From contig JAFFSR010000010.1 in assembly GCA_017163975.1 (NCBI GenBank), positions 1 to 64,000 on the forward strand: DNA of 64,000 bases. Reading direction: 5' to 3'. Within the stretch, counting starts at the first letter, position 1, and every line of letters starts with the position of its first letter. The DNA comes from Anastatus disparis. Taxonomy: Eukaryota > Arthropoda > Insecta > Hymenoptera > Eupelmidae. Of the stretch, positions 1 to 12,322 are shown piece after piece. The translations under genes and the position numbers were made by a program. Below the pieces are notes generated by a model, which worked only from the letters and a program-made list of their open reading frames with translations, was not told the origin of the DNA and ran no database searches.

Positions 1-1764
1 CTTTGCAAAATTAGTGAATTATTTTGTGGTTATAATAATGATCTTATTTGTATTATAAAACATGATTGGTATGAGTGCTAATTACGTCATTTTGAAGAAC
101 TCCCACGATGAATTTAAAACAAAAAAAAACATTTTAAAGTTGCTCTTTCTTATCATTGTGATATTTTACGATAAACCCTCGAAATTCGAGAATAAGCAAT
201 TTTAATCTCCCAGCAAGTGCTCGCCCTTATCTCCGTATTGGTATATCAGCGCATAACACGGTTCTGGCGACTTACAAAATATTTTCGAGAAATTCAAAAT
301 TATGATTAATAGTATGAAGATATATCGGTAATCTGTTATATCCCGTAAATATTCTACTTTAAAAATTAGTGAATTATTTTCGTGGTTATAATAATCTTAT
401 TTGTATTATAAAACATGTTTGGTATGAGTGCTAATTACGTCATTTTGAGAAATTCGCAGGATGAATGTGAAGCTAAAAAAAAGATTTTTAAGTTACTCTT
501 TTTTATCATTGTGATATTTTACGATATACCCTCAAGATTCGGAAATAAGCAATTTTAATCTCCCAGCAAGTGCTCGCCCTTATCTCCGTATTGGTATATC
601 AGCGCATAACACGGTTCTGGCGACATTCAAAAGATTTCCGAGAAATTCAAAATTATGATTTATAGTATGAAGATATATCGGTAATCTGTTATATCCCGTA
701 AATATTCTACTTAAAAAATTAGTCAATTATTTTTGTGGTTATAATAATTATCTCATTTGTATTTCAAAACATGATTGGTATGAGTACTAATTACGTCATT
801 TTGAGAAATTTCGAAGATGAATGTAAAATTAAAAAAAACATTTTAAAGTTTCTTTTTCTTATCATTCTGATATTTTACGATAAACCCTCAAGATTCGGAA
901 ATAAGATATTTTAATCTCCCAGCAAGTGTTCGCTCTTATCTACCTGATGGTATATCTGCGCATAACACAGTTTTGGCGACTTTTAAAATATTTCGGAAAA
1001 TTTCAAAATTATGATTAATAGTATGAAGATATATCGGTAATATGTTATATCCCGTAAATATTCTACTCTAAAAATTACTGAATTATTTTTGTGGTTATAA
1101 TAATGATCTTATTTGTATTATAAAACATGATTGGTATGAGTGCTAATTACGTCATTCCGAGAAATGTCCAAGATGAATGTAAAGTTAAAAAAAAACATTT
1201 TAATGTTGCTCTTTCTTATCATTGTGATATTTCACGATAAACCCTCTAGATTCGGAAATAAGCCATTTTAATCTCCCAACATTGTTCGCTGTTATCTACG
1301 TAACGGTATATCAGCGCATAACACGGTTCTGGCGACTTTTAAAATATTTTCGAGAAATTCAAAATTATGATTAATAGTATGAAGATATATTAGCAATATG
1401 TTATATCCCGTAAATATTTTACTTTAAAAATTAGTGAATTATTTTTGTGGTTATATTAATGATCTTATTTGTATTATAAAATATGATTGGTATGAGTGCT
1501 AATTACGTCATTTTGAGAAATTCTCACGATGAATGTAAAGTTAAAAAAAAACATTATAAAGTTGTTTTTCTCATCATCGTGATATTTTTCGATAAACCCT
1601 TCGAGATTCGAAAATAAGCAATTTTAATCTCCCAGCAAATGCTCTGTCTTATCTACGAAAAGGTATATCTGCGCTTAGCGCGTTTGTGGCGTCGTTCAAA
1701 ATATTTTGAAGAAATTGAATTTTGTGATTAATAGTATGAAGATATATCGGTAATATGTTATATT
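1..1764 (+). repeat. ~355-bp satellite array, forward orientation, about five units
   Basis: The landmark GCGCATAACACGGTT recurs near 250, 603, 958 and 1314, with a diverged copy near 1672, a spacing of about 353-358 bp. Each unit also carries GTGCTAATTACGTCATT and a TTTTTGTGGTTATAATAAT block. Units differ by scattered substitutions and small indels, so the array is not freshly amplified. It is cut at 1776 by a LINE and resumes at 7148. No coding potential is seen. Confidence 0.93.
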
Positions 1765-1922
1765 CCTTAAATCTTCTTTTTTTTTTTTTTTATTGTTTTG
1801 AGCCATCGCAAACCTATTTGGTTTATCTGGGCTGAGTAAGTACATTGTTCAATAATATTCTACATTGTTTACAAAAAAAATATACATATTTTAAAGAGTT
1901 TCACATTAGAGAGATATCGCAT

Positions 1923-4900
1923 TCATACATTCATACGTATTTCCTTAAAAAACATTATTATGTAATAACAAGCTTGGTTTTGCGGTTCGCTTATAATAGT
2001 CGCTATGTTCAGAGGAGGATACACTTTCAAAGATAGTAAATTTTGAATTAATTTTTCCCTCTCGTTATCAAATAGTTTACATTGCCACACTACATGGTTT
2101 AGATCCTCATCGAACAGATCGCATTTGCATAGGGCAGATTCAACCAGACCTACTCTAAATAAAGAAGCCGTTAGGGCATAGTGATCAGAACGCATACGAC
2201 TAATAATAACAATATGTTCTCGTGAAAGAGTAATATTCTTGAACCATGGCTTGAGACTAGAATAATAAAAAGCATCAAAATATTTGACGCCTTTGACTAG
2301 ACCTTGGTTAGCGATTTCAGTTATAGTATTTTTAGTAGCAGTTTCATTAAAATTTGCAAAAAGATCAGTATAAGGAATGGTATAATTCGGATCAGGAATG
2401 TTCAAGGTGGCTGTTTTGGCCAATATGTCAGCCTCCTCATTTCCAGCAATTCCAATGTGAGCTGGTGACCAGATGAAATTAATTTGAGATTTATTAGAGT
2501 TATCATGATAAAACTTATTATATTTTTCTTTAATTTTAAAGATATAGGAATTGATTCTTATGCAAAATTTACTTGTAGTGAGAGCCTGTTACGCACTTAA
2601 AGAATTAGAAAAAACGAGAAAGCTGAGATTTTTATGTGAATTGATCAGATCCATAGCCGTATCAAGAGCTACACATTCTGCGGTGAAAATAGAAGCAGCT
2701 TTGTTAATTGATCCAGTTTTCCTAATGCTTAGATAAGGACAAACACAAGAGGCAGCAACAGAGTTAGCATCAGCCATCTTTGATCCATCAGTGTATATAG
2801 GTATAGCGTTATGTTGCTTTAAAAAGTTGGAATGAGATTCGTTAGGGTTATGAGCAGTTTTCCATGTCTGTCCTGTTGTTTGATCAATAGGTATACTTGT
2901 AATTAATGTATCATAATTATGACAATATAAAATAGAATGATTTTGTTCGTCAGTAGCAGAATTGACAGTTTTAACGCGTTTAGCAACACTATGTAACAGA
3001 CTACGCATATCCCTACGATTATTATTACAAACATTCAAGTATTTAAGAGTTACTTTACAACTGATAGAATTCAAATTAGTGTAGATTTTTGAGAAATAAT
3101 TTTTGCCCAATTGTGATATTCTTTCCTTGAGCATTAAGAGCTTGGATTCACCTAGTAAGACATTAGTAGGCGTACTTCTCCTTAGCCCCAGAGCAATCCT
3201 GATGGCAGCATATTCTAATTTTTTAATTTTGTATTGAAGTGTTGAACCGTTAGGATAGGTAATAAAACCACAGTAGTCAATAATGGATCTAATGTAGCTT
3301 TTGTACAATGTAAACAAAGTGTTAGGGTCAGACCCCCACCATGTGCCACATAGAAATTTTATAATGTTAATTGCTCTAGAACATTTGAGAAAGACTTGAT
3401 TCAGATGTGCAGCAAACGAAAGGCGGTAATCAAAGATAACACCCAGAAAGCGGACCGTTCTACTAGAAGGTATTTGACAGTCACCCATACTAATACTAGT
3501 AGAGCCAGGAATAATATTCTTTTTGTTGAAGTAAAGAAACTTGGTTTTATGCGGGGCAATAAGCAGTCCAAGAAGAAAAAGATTATTACAAATTTTGCTA
3601 ATGGCGTTATTGAGAATTCTTCTTTCCCCTTTTGATTAATTTGCATTCAATATATAAGGCAATATCATCTGCAAATTGAGAAATGTGTATTGACTAATGT
3701 AGGTTAATGTGTATTCTGGATACATACAAAATATACAACAGAGGACTAAGAACACCGCCCTGGGGGACACCTTTATATACATAATGTGGAACAAGATCAG
3801 TTTTGTTGGTGAAAATGTATCGTTAATGCATAATAAAATGAATAAATCATATGAGTACTTCAGGACAGCCTAATTCAGCAAGGATTTCTAAGAGAATATT
3901 TATATTAACATTATCAAATACTCCCTTTACATCCAAAAATGCAGCCAAAACATGTTTTTTTTCAATGAAGGCTTCATCAACGGTTAAAGACAGATTACTA
4001 ACATTATCAGTACATGATCTATCCTTCCGGAAACCATTTTGGCTGTTCGGGAGTATACCATTTGTTTCAGCCCACCATTGCAATCTATTTTTAACTAATG
4101 TTTCAAACAGCCTGCTGTAACAAGATGTTAATGCAATTGGTCTCAGTCCTTTCCCCTCAGGTTTAGAAACAAAATGAATAAAAGAGTTCTTCCAATCATG
4201 TGGGAAGTCATTGTAGGTATACATGAGGTTGTAGATGTCAAGTAGTAACAATCTATATTTTATGGGCATTTTTTTGATGATCTCAAAGTCAACACCATCC
4301 ATGCCACATGCAGAATTATCTCTTTTTTCATTAAGAGCTACATTAAATTCATGGAAAGAGAACATCTTGCCTAAAAATTGGTTATCCTTACAGATAGGCA
4401 CCTGATTGGGATCAGTTTCCACCCACGGAGGGTTTAGCTTACTAAGAGTGTTGTGTATTTCTGTATGTTGTAAATTGCTTTCAGTATGTTGCTGTGTTAT
4501 TTTTAACGTATCGCAATTGTGTAAGAATATATTATTATCATGTATAGATGTTTCAAGTCTATCACCATTAGTGTCTGTGTGTACGCAATTCCACATAATG
4601 TTATGTGCATTAAAATCACCAATCATAATACAGGATTTGCTGTTAACCATATTTAGTAATAATTCATTCCATGAGCTCTGCAAGAGATTATGTCCAGGCG
4701 CTCTATAGCAAATAATTAAGTCTAATGACGGGTTGATATTAGTGAGAGTAACATTGCATACTTCAATGCTCTCATGACTAGACTTGACAGTTTCTAAGTT
4801 GGTGAACGCAAGATTTCTTCGTATGAGCAGCAGTAGACCCCCTCCTTTTCCATTATCCCTGTCTTTTCTATAGGTAACGAAGCCAGGTATGTTTATGTTC

Positions 4901-5037
4901 GGCTTGGACGTAAGCCAGGTTTCGACACATGCAAATATATCTAAAAGTGATAGAATCTCTGAAAGTTCGTTGAGTTTTGGAATGACACTGCGCGCATTCC
5001 AAAACATTATTTTCAAATCTTTATATTGTTCACACAT
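1923..5037 (-). pseudogene. LINE ORF2: endonuclease, reverse transcriptase, RNase H, Cys/His tail; broken
   Basis: ORF2 starts at the ATG at 5037, 26 bp after the ORF1 stop. In order: an apurinic-type endonuclease N-terminus (MFWNARSV, CVETWL, MIGDFNAHN); an in-frame deletion joins it to the pre-RT linker (NPPWVETDP); RT motifs GLRPIALTS and FLDVKGVFDN; then frameshifted RT motifs near 3740 (PQGGVLSPLLY) and 3660 (FADDIALY); thumb; RNase H (IPIYTDGSK, FTAECVALD) near 2680-2820; and a C-terminal Cys/His cluster (CKCDLFDED...HVVWQC) near 2080-2150. At least two frameshifts and the missing endonuclease C-terminus make it non-functional. Comparison with the second LINE, which keeps the linker, exposes the deletion. 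Confidence 0.85.
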
Positions 5038-5062
5038 AATTATGCTTGAATTATGAAATTAT

Positions 5063-6882
5063 CTAGGCCTCGTCCTCTTGTGAACTAGTATCATCAAATT
5101 GAAAGTCGGTAGCTTCTTTAGTTTGCAAGCGCTTAATAATTCTAAGTATACGACTCTTTAGATTCCGGTCTACAATGTATACAACAACCTCGTTAAGAGG
5201 AGGTCGGGTCTATTTGCCGCTAGGCTTAGGATGGCGCTGCGGTCAGGTGAAAAAAAAATATAAAAAATTTGTCATACAGCTATTTACAAGTTTTTGAGAC
5301 AATAATATTCTTTTTATGTTGTCATTTCCTCTAGCCATATGTATGTAGAATAATTATTAATGCTAATCTTGTTTGAAAAGTCTAATATATTGTTATGAAG
5401 CGAAAAATACGGCGTGGGGTAGAGCCGATGTAAACACGTGTGCACCTTCCATTAGTGCGACAGAGAAAGTAATACTAAAGAATGATGTATACCAATGTTT
5501 ACATGAACTCTACCTTGCGTCGCATTTTTCGCTTTATAACAATATTTTAGAATTTTCAAGCAAGATTAGCATTAATAATTATTCTACATAGATATGGCTA
5601 AAGGAAATGACAACATTAAAAGAATATTATTGTCTCAAAAAATTGTAAATAGCTGTATAAAAAATATTTTATATTTTTCTCTCACCTGACTGCAGCGCCT
5701 CCTAGAGGCAAATGGTTCCGACCTCCTCTTAAGCATATTCATCAATGCCGCGATGTCATTAGTATACTGTGCTGGAAGACCCGGAATGTCAGTATGACCA
5801 TAAGAATCTTGCATGAATTTGATAAATTTGTTATAATTAAGTGGGAGTTTTTCATGGTTATTATCTATATATTCTTTAGCAGGGGAGACCTGTTCGGCCA
5901 CCTCTTCATCTGTGACATCCAGCCTCCGCTTTTTCCTGTTTCTGCTTTTTTTCTTTTTCAATTCCGAATTATATTTTCCAATGGGCTCAGATGTATTTAT
6001 TGCAGAAATTGTGGAAACAGCAGACGACGATGTGGAGAGAGGACGTTTAAAGTGTGAATCAGCGGTAATATCGATTATATTTTCTTGATTAGAATTTATG
6101 ATATTTATAGCTTGTTGTTTGTTTATTTCCAAGATAGAATCAGTATTGGTATGCTTGCCCTTATCATTTGTAGTAGGCTCAGGTATATTTTCTTGTACTG
6201 AATTAATCACACATTCCTTAGATTGAGCTTCATTGTTTACTCGTGGTAATTCGGGGAAGTTCTGTGTATACGAGTCGTCATTCTTAGCTGTAATATTTTC
6301 TCCTGGTTGACTAGCTATATTTATTGGGCATTGCTTTGCTACATGCCCTGTCTCCTTACATGCAAAGCACTTCATCGTATCTGTAGAGATAAATATTTTG
6401 AATAAAGAGCCTTCATAATTAACCTCTATAGAGTCAGGCAGTAATGATGCGCAGTCAAGGTATATTAAAACTTGCCGGCGGAAACTAATGATATGCGCGC
6501 ATCCTGGAACTGAGACTCCAGCTCTCATAGAAGTAACTTTAGATTCAATTTCAATATGATGGTCAGTCAGGGCTTTTTCGATGATTTCGTGAGGAATCGA
6601 GGGCCTTACATTGGATAGTATGATGCGCTTAAAACGCGCAATCAATGGTCTAAAATATAGCACTTTGTTGTCGATAAGTATACTTTTACGTCCATCAACC
6701 AGTTCATCAAATATTTTCTTCGTATTAAAGTAAACACAGAGCCTATTATTTGAAATTCTTGAAATAACGAATATGTCTTCAGGTTTAACAAGTTTTAGAA
6801 TTTGCAAAATGTAGTCATCTAAGGTACAATTTTCCAATGAGTCAAGTACAACTGCTTGCTCATTTTTGGGAAAATTTTCCAT
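5063..6882 (-). pseudogene. LINE ORF1 (gag-like, zinc knuckle), split by a foldback element
   Basis: ORF1 starts at ATG 6882 (MENFPKNEQAV). The N-terminal part resembles an RNA-binding fold region (FVISRISNNRLCVYF). One clear CCHC zinc knuckle, CFACKETGHVAKQC, lies near 6330-6375, followed by a polar, basic C-terminus (KKKKSRNRKKRR). The protein binds element RNA in related LINEs. The reading frame runs into the foldback insertion at 5728 and gains an unrelated tail ending at 5635. The original C-terminus resumes past the insertion at 5192 and ends at a TAG at 5063-5065. Removing the insertion and one TTAA keeps the frame, so the insertion explains the break. Only one knuckle is visible; many relatives have two or three. 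Confidence 0.85.
5197..5728. mobile_element. TTAA-flanked foldback MITE (532 bp) in LINE ORF1
   Basis: The ends are GAGGAGGTCGG and its reverse complement, flanked by TTAA at 5193-5196 and 5729-5732. The arms pair over about 170 bp, including TTTTTGAGACAATAATATTC and its complement. No transposase is encoded. TTAA targets are typical of piggyBac-type elements (family knowledge), but the GAGGAGG ends are not the classical piggyBac CCC ends, so the mobilising transposase is unknown. Related ends occur at 17499 and 49683. Confidence 0.85.
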
Positions 6883-7147
6883 GACTGTTACTGTAGAATA
6901 ACTTTTTTTTGACTAGGAGCATTTTGACCCGACGCTTGGGCTGCAGAATGGTCTCCTCCAGGAGGAGCCATTTTCGGCTGCTGCCACCGCCCACCAGCAC
7001 TTTAAAGAACCACTACAGTATAACACTGTATGCTTGATCGCAAACTTTATAGTCAAATATTTAATGTTTACACGCGACCCGTAACAAAGCGGTAAACAAA
7101 CACGTCTGTACTCAACGAGAGTCGACGTTGAACTGCCTTTAATCTTC

Positions 7148-7180
7148 TACTATAAAATTTAGTGAATTATTTTTGTGGTT
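7148..7180 (+). repeat. 33-bp satellite sliver between two LINEs
   Basis: TACTATAAAATTTAGTGAAT and the following TTTTTGTGGTT match the satellite consensus. The sliver joins the unit broken at 1776 to the one resuming at 11250. It includes the left target duplication (7169-7180) of the second LINE. Confidence 0.85.
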
Positions 7181-7351
7181 TTTTTTTTATTTAAGCTTTT
7201 TTAGCTCTTTAATCGAAGGTTATATAGCTATCAAAATAGAAAAAAAATATACATATAAGTCGTAGTAATTTACATTTGAGTCGCTGTACATTATATATAA
7301 ACATATATTACATCGATCTACAGAATATACATTAAACCTATATAGTATACA

Positions 7352-10300
7352 TTATACCTTTATGTAGCATTTTCTCATAAACTTGAAAACAATACAACAA
7401 TAGTTTAGGCTCAGGTGATTACTTCGGCATCTACATAGTGTAACTATAAAATCTCTGCTTAAGCTTAGGCCTTTAAACCATGGACTCATAGAATTTTTGA
7501 AATACATTTCAAAATATACTTGGCCTTTATGCATTCCTTTATTTTTTATTAAATTAAAACTATCTTTAATTGCTAATTTTCTAAAGAAAGTTCTAAATTC
7601 GGTATAGGGAACCTTTGTCTACGAAGGCTGCTGGTTTGTTGCAATTTTAGCTAATTCATCGGCTTTTTCATTCCCCGTTTTCCCTTTATGCGATAGTATC
7701 CAATGAATGATTAGTTTAGTGTTATAACTATTTTTTTTATAGAACTCAGAATTTTTTTGTCTAATCTCAAAGGTGAGATGGCTGATGTTAACATCATTTC
7801 TCGCATAATTCATAGCTTGCACTAAGCTTAGCGAGTCCGTGAAAATATTTATATTGCGATTATTGTTCGGCAGCGCTATGTCCATCGCATCTGAAAGTGC
7901 TAGAGATTCAGCAGTGAAGATACTGGCTTTATTATTTACGCTGTTCGTTTTTGTAATCATAAGTTCGGGGCATATGCAAGCGCTACCCACAGAAGGGCTT
8001 CCATTACTTTTACTGACATCTGTATATATCTTGATTGCGTTATCTTTGAATATTTCATTGAATAGTACATTGGGAGTTGTGCTGTTCATTAAAATTTTTC
8101 CATTTTCAAAGTTTGCATGAGGTAGCGTTTTAGTAACTTGGTAATCATAATTATAAATGCTTGGTAGTACGCTCGTACAAATGAGGTGCTGGATACCTAT
8201 AACACTTTTAACACATTATTTAAGTATGTTGAATCTTTTTCTGCGGTCGTTAATTATGCTTGGTACATATTTCATTATTGTTTTATGTGCAACTGTCTTC
8301 TTGTTGCTCAGAGTTTTGAGTAGAAAGCTGCTGCATAAAATTTTAGCTCTGTAGTAAATAGTGATTAATTTAGCCTCATCCAGGAGTATGTTGGTCGGAG
8401 TGCTCATCCTTGCACCCATTGTACTTTTTCCAACTTTAAGCATTTTGATTTTTGCTTTGGGAGATAAATAAAGCTACCATAATCGATTATGGACCTGACA
8501 AAGCTTTTATAGAAGGTAATAAGAGTTAAAGGGTGTGCGCTCCAGCGCACTCCTCTCAAGAATTTGACTACATTCAGCGCGCTGTTAGCCCTCTGCAACA
8601 CATGACCAATATGCCTATCGTAAGTAAGTTGGTGATCGAAGTAAATACTAAGGAATTTTACAGCATGCTTGGATATAACAGTTTTGTTGCGTATTATAAT
8701 GTGTGTCTCGCCAGGATCGATTCCTTCGTTATTAAATTGGTCTTATCCGGTGAAACTTCAGGGCCAATGTCTATCAACTTGTTAGAAATTTGTTCAATGC
8801 CGATTTCCATCGTTAATTTCGCACTTTCTGGGTTGAGTGTTCTCGTGTACATAACGATATCGTCTACGAATCGTAAGATGTTCATATCATTGAGAAGATT
8901 ATTACTAATATCTGCAACATATATCAAATTCAAGATCGGGCTTAGTACGCCACCCTGTGGAAGTCCTTTATAACAAAAACGAGGCTGCTCCTAGTTTATC
9001 TCAGTACATATGAGTCTGTGATAAGTAATAGTTTTTATTAATTCTAAGATTTTGCTAGTACATCCTACTGCGGCAAGCTTATGAAGAAGGATATCACATT
9101 GAACATCATTAAACGCGTTGCTAACGTCAAGAAAAACGGCAAGTGCCTGTTCACCGCTATCTAGTGCATCCTCGATATCTAACTTAAATGAGGTAAGGCC
9201 GTCCGAACATGACAGACCCTTACAAAAGCCAGTTTGACTATCCGGCAGAAAACCACCGCTCTCAACCCACCAACGTAATCTGTAGGAAACCATTAATTCA
9301 AATATTTTGCAAAGGCATGATGTCAAAGCCAGAGGTCTCAGTCCCCTGCCATTAGGCTTATCAACAAAATGGATATAAGTTTTATTCCAATCATTTGGAT
9401 ATACGTAGTACAAGTATAACTCATTATATATCGTCCGGTTAGCGGAACAAAAAGACACATCGTTTTTGAAGGTATAAAACCTGACATGTCGTTTTTAAGT
9501 TAAAAAAAGTGACACATCGATTTATATTTAAAAACAAGACAGCTCGCTTTTTAAGTTAAAAAAAAGGACACGTCGTTTTTAGTTTCGAAAAAGAGACACG
9601 TCTTAGAAATTTTTATCTCAAATTCTAATTTCCCAATATTTTTAATAATTAATCAAATATATAAAATAAATTATGTGCAAAGGGAATATAGCTACATTTT
9701 ATAAATTTTTAATAAACAATGTTGAAAATTAAATTAAAGTTGGCATTTTAAAGTTAGCATTTTGAGCACATCAAATTCATATTCTGTAATAAGAATATTT
9801 ATTTATATACATATTTTATTCCTGCACATTTTAAAAGAACATACAGTGGGACCTCGATAACTTATAATGTTATATAGTTTTATCATGTATATATATATAT
9901 ATATATATACATATACATTTTGTTAATTAGTTCTACTACGACAAAAAAAATTTTCAAGAAACGTTACGAGAATTTTTTTTAGAATACAATTCATTATATA
10001 TTTTATGTAGTTAAAAAATAAAGTTTATTTATTTTCACATATAAAACATTTTTACAACTCACCGTTATAACATTCCTTTCCTGAAAAATTTTTTGCGCAA
10101 TATATGCATCATAATTTTTAGAAATAAAAAATTTTTTGGTTAAAAATAAAGCGAATGGACAAATGAAAATTTGAGATAATACATTAATTAAGGTGATGTA
10201 TTAAAGTAAATGTTTCATTAACATTGTAGTTACTCATATTTTTTATCTAAATCCAAAAATTTATTGAAAAATACAAATTTCATTAATTTGATATGTCAAA

Positions 10301-11213
10301 GTGAAAATGCATAATATACAGACATTTTTGAGACTTTTAAATTAAAAATGAAAAATTTTTTAAACTAATTTTGGTATTTTAAATTCTCTTAAATAAAACA
10401 TCTACGACATGTCCCATTTTCGAAACTCAAAACGACGTGTCTCTTTTTTCAACTTTAAAAGCGAGTTGTCCGGTTTTTAAATAAAAAGCTGATATGTCAT
10501 TTTTTTCAACCTCAAAACGACGTGTCCCTTTTTTCAAATTAAAAACGATGTGTCTTTTTGTTCCGCTAACCGGACGATATATCCAATAATAATAAGTGAT
10601 ACTTAATAGGGATATTGTGCAGTATCTCGTAATTGATGCCATCCATGCCGGGAGCCGATTTATTTCCCCAGGTGTTCAGGGCCATATTAAATTCAGTGTA
10701 GCTATAAGGATCATTAAAAAATTTGTTATTTAGTGGGGCAGGTAATTTATCTGGGTCAGTAGGTACCCAATCTGGGCAAAGTCCATTCATAGTTTTTTCA
10801 ATTTTTAGCCTGCTTTCTATATACTCCGTGAAACTCTGATGTTTAATCTTGGTCCATTTATTTTTCAAGATCTTAGTTTTGTTCCAGGTATGACGTAAGT
10901 CGTCGTTTAAGTTAAGAGTTTCGGCAAAATAGCGAAAGCAGTCTTTCTTTTTTTGTTTAAACATTCTTCCGGCTACAGCGCAAATTCTTTTGTATTCAAT
11001 AAAATCTTCAATTTTACTAGTAAGATCCCAATTTTTGTATGCAGTTTGGCGTTGTTTCATAATAAGATTACAGTCCTTGTCCCACCAAGGTACAGGATTT
11101 CTATACTTTGACCTACTGACTGTTTTCTTCTTAGGAGTATGTTTATTAACCGCGTCAGTGATGATTTCAACGAAGTTGTAATTTTCAGTAGGTATTAGTG
11201 CTGAAAAATACAA
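7352..11213 (-). pseudogene. LINE ORF2 remnant: RT and RNase H, multiply frameshifted
   Basis: Pieces from high to low coordinate: linker and first RT motif (VPWWDKDCN, GNKSAPGMDGINYEI) at 10590-11213; RT core (GLRPLALTS, FLDVSNAFNDV) at 8991-9430; RT motifs PQGGVLSPILN near 8960 and FVDDIVMYTRT near 8860; thumb pieces at 8216-8601; RNase H (IKIYTDVSK, FTAESLALSDA, ILSHKGKTGNEKADEL) at 7619-8089; and a short C-terminal fragment at 7352-7534. The RNase H acidic residues and the late ADEL motif are visible. Several frameshifts, plus the foldback insertion, separate the pieces. Confidence 0.83.
9432..10579. mobile_element. Foldback element with iterated subterminal repeats (~1.15 kb)
   Basis: The ends are perfect inverted repeats of at least 32 bp starting TCGTCCGGTTAGCGGAAC. 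Just inside each end lie several degenerate copies of a ~35-bp unit built on GACACGTCGTTTT separated by A/T runs, in mirror orientation. The middle (9620-10380) is AT-rich and non-coding. It interrupts the RT frame of the second LINE; the duplication is 2, 4 or 6 bp because the target is palindromic ATATAT. No transposase is seen, so it is non-autonomous. Clustered subterminal motifs resemble transposase-binding arrays, which is inference. Confidence 0.82.
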
Positions 11214-11249
11214 ATTCTTTGTTCGAGAGAAAAAAAAATTTTTGTGGTT

Positions 11250-11608
11250 ATAATAATGATCTTATTTGTATTATAAGTCATGAATGGTATGAGTGCTAAT
11301 TACGTAATTTTGAGAGATTCCAATAATGAATGTAAAGCTAAAAAAACATTTTAGAGTTGCTCTTTCTTATCATTGTGTTATTTTACGATAAACCCTCGAG
11401 ATTCTTAAATAAAAAGTTTTAATCTTCCAGCAAATGCTCGCTCTAATGCACGTGATGGTATATATGCGCTTAGCACGGTTTTAGCGACTTTTAAAATATT
11501 TCGGAGAAATTTGAAATTATTATTAATAATATGAAGATATATCGGTAATATGTTATATTCTTTAAAACTTCTACTATAAAATATAGTGAATTATTTCTGT
11601 GGTAATAC

Positions 11609-11673
<65 letters not shown>

Positions 11674-12322
11674 CTAATAATTTTGTTTGTATATTAAAAC
11701 ATGATTGGCATAAGTGCTCATTACGTCATTTTGAGAAATTTCCAGGATGAATGTAAAGTTAAAAAAAACATTTTAGAGTTGCTCTTTCTTATCATTGTGA
11801 TATATTACGGTAAACCCTCAAGATTCGAAAATAAACAATTTTAATCTCGCAACAAGGGTTCACTCTTATCTACGTAATAGTATAACTGCGCATAACACGG
11901 TTTTGGCGACTTTTAAAATATTTCGGAGAAATTGAATATTTTGATCAATAGTATGAAGATATATCGGTAATATGTTATATCCCTTTAAGTCCTCTACTAT
12001 AAATTTTAGTGAATTATTTTTGTGGTTATAATAATGATCTTATTAGTATTATAAAACATGATTGTTATGAGTGCTAATTACGTCATTTTGAATGATTCCC
12101 ATGATGGATGCAAAGTTAAAAAATACATTATAAAGTTGCTCTTTCTTATCATTGTGGTATTTCACAATAAACCCTCAAGATTCGAAAATAAGCAATTTTA
12201 ATCTCCCAGCAAATGTTCGCTCTTATCTACGTAATGGTATATCTGCGCATAACACGGTTTTGGCGACTTTTAAAATATTTCAGAGAAATTCAAAATTATG
12301 ATTAATAGTATGAAGATATATT
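11250..12322 (+). repeat. Satellite array continued, about three units
   Basis: This is the same 355-bp unit as at 1-1764, with landmarks near 11470, 11890 and 12246. The wider first spacing is due to an AAT microsatellite. The array ends after GTATGAAGATATATT. Confidence 0.9.
11608..11672 (+). repeat. (AAT)n microsatellite
   Basis: About 21 uninterrupted AAT/ATA triplets grew from a TAATAATAAT stretch that is native to the satellite unit. Confidence 0.95.

Larger units (their letters stand above)
1777..7135 (-). mobile_element. Non-LTR retrotransposon (I/R1/Jockey group), nearly full-length, minus strand
   Basis: The element has a poly(T) run at 1777-1791 (poly(A) tail on its own strand), ORF2 at 1923-5037 and ORF1 at 5063-6882. 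It is flanked by a 12-bp target duplication with one mismatch (1765-1776 and 7136-7147) in the satellite. Its 5' end on the minus strand reads CAGTTCAACGTC. A CAGT start is typical of I-type elements (family knowledge). The intact-looking 5' end and two-ORF layout argue for a full-length insertion that then lost part of ORF2 and gained a foldback element in ORF1. Clade assignment by eye is tentative; an RNase H domain favours the I/R1/LOA side over classical Jockey. Confidence 0.88.
7181..11237 (-). mobile_element. Second non-LTR retrotransposon, 5'-truncated, minus strand
   Basis: A perfect 12-bp target duplication, ATTTTTGTGGTT, lies at 7169-7180 and 11238-11249, with a poly(T) tract at 7181-7188. 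The element begins within the endonuclease-RT linker, the usual outcome of incomplete target-primed reverse transcription. It carries only ORF2 sequence and is itself split by a ~1.15-kb foldback insertion at 9432-10579. It is related to, but clearly diverged from, the first LINE. Confidence 0.88.

Noticed and set aside
1..1764. CRISPR-like regular repeats
   Set aside because: Period of 355 bp with no unique spacers, in a eukaryotic satellite.
9860..9910. Possible Helitron end at an AT repeat
   Set aside because: No hairpin plus CTAG/CTAA; the region is the AT-rich middle of the foldback element.
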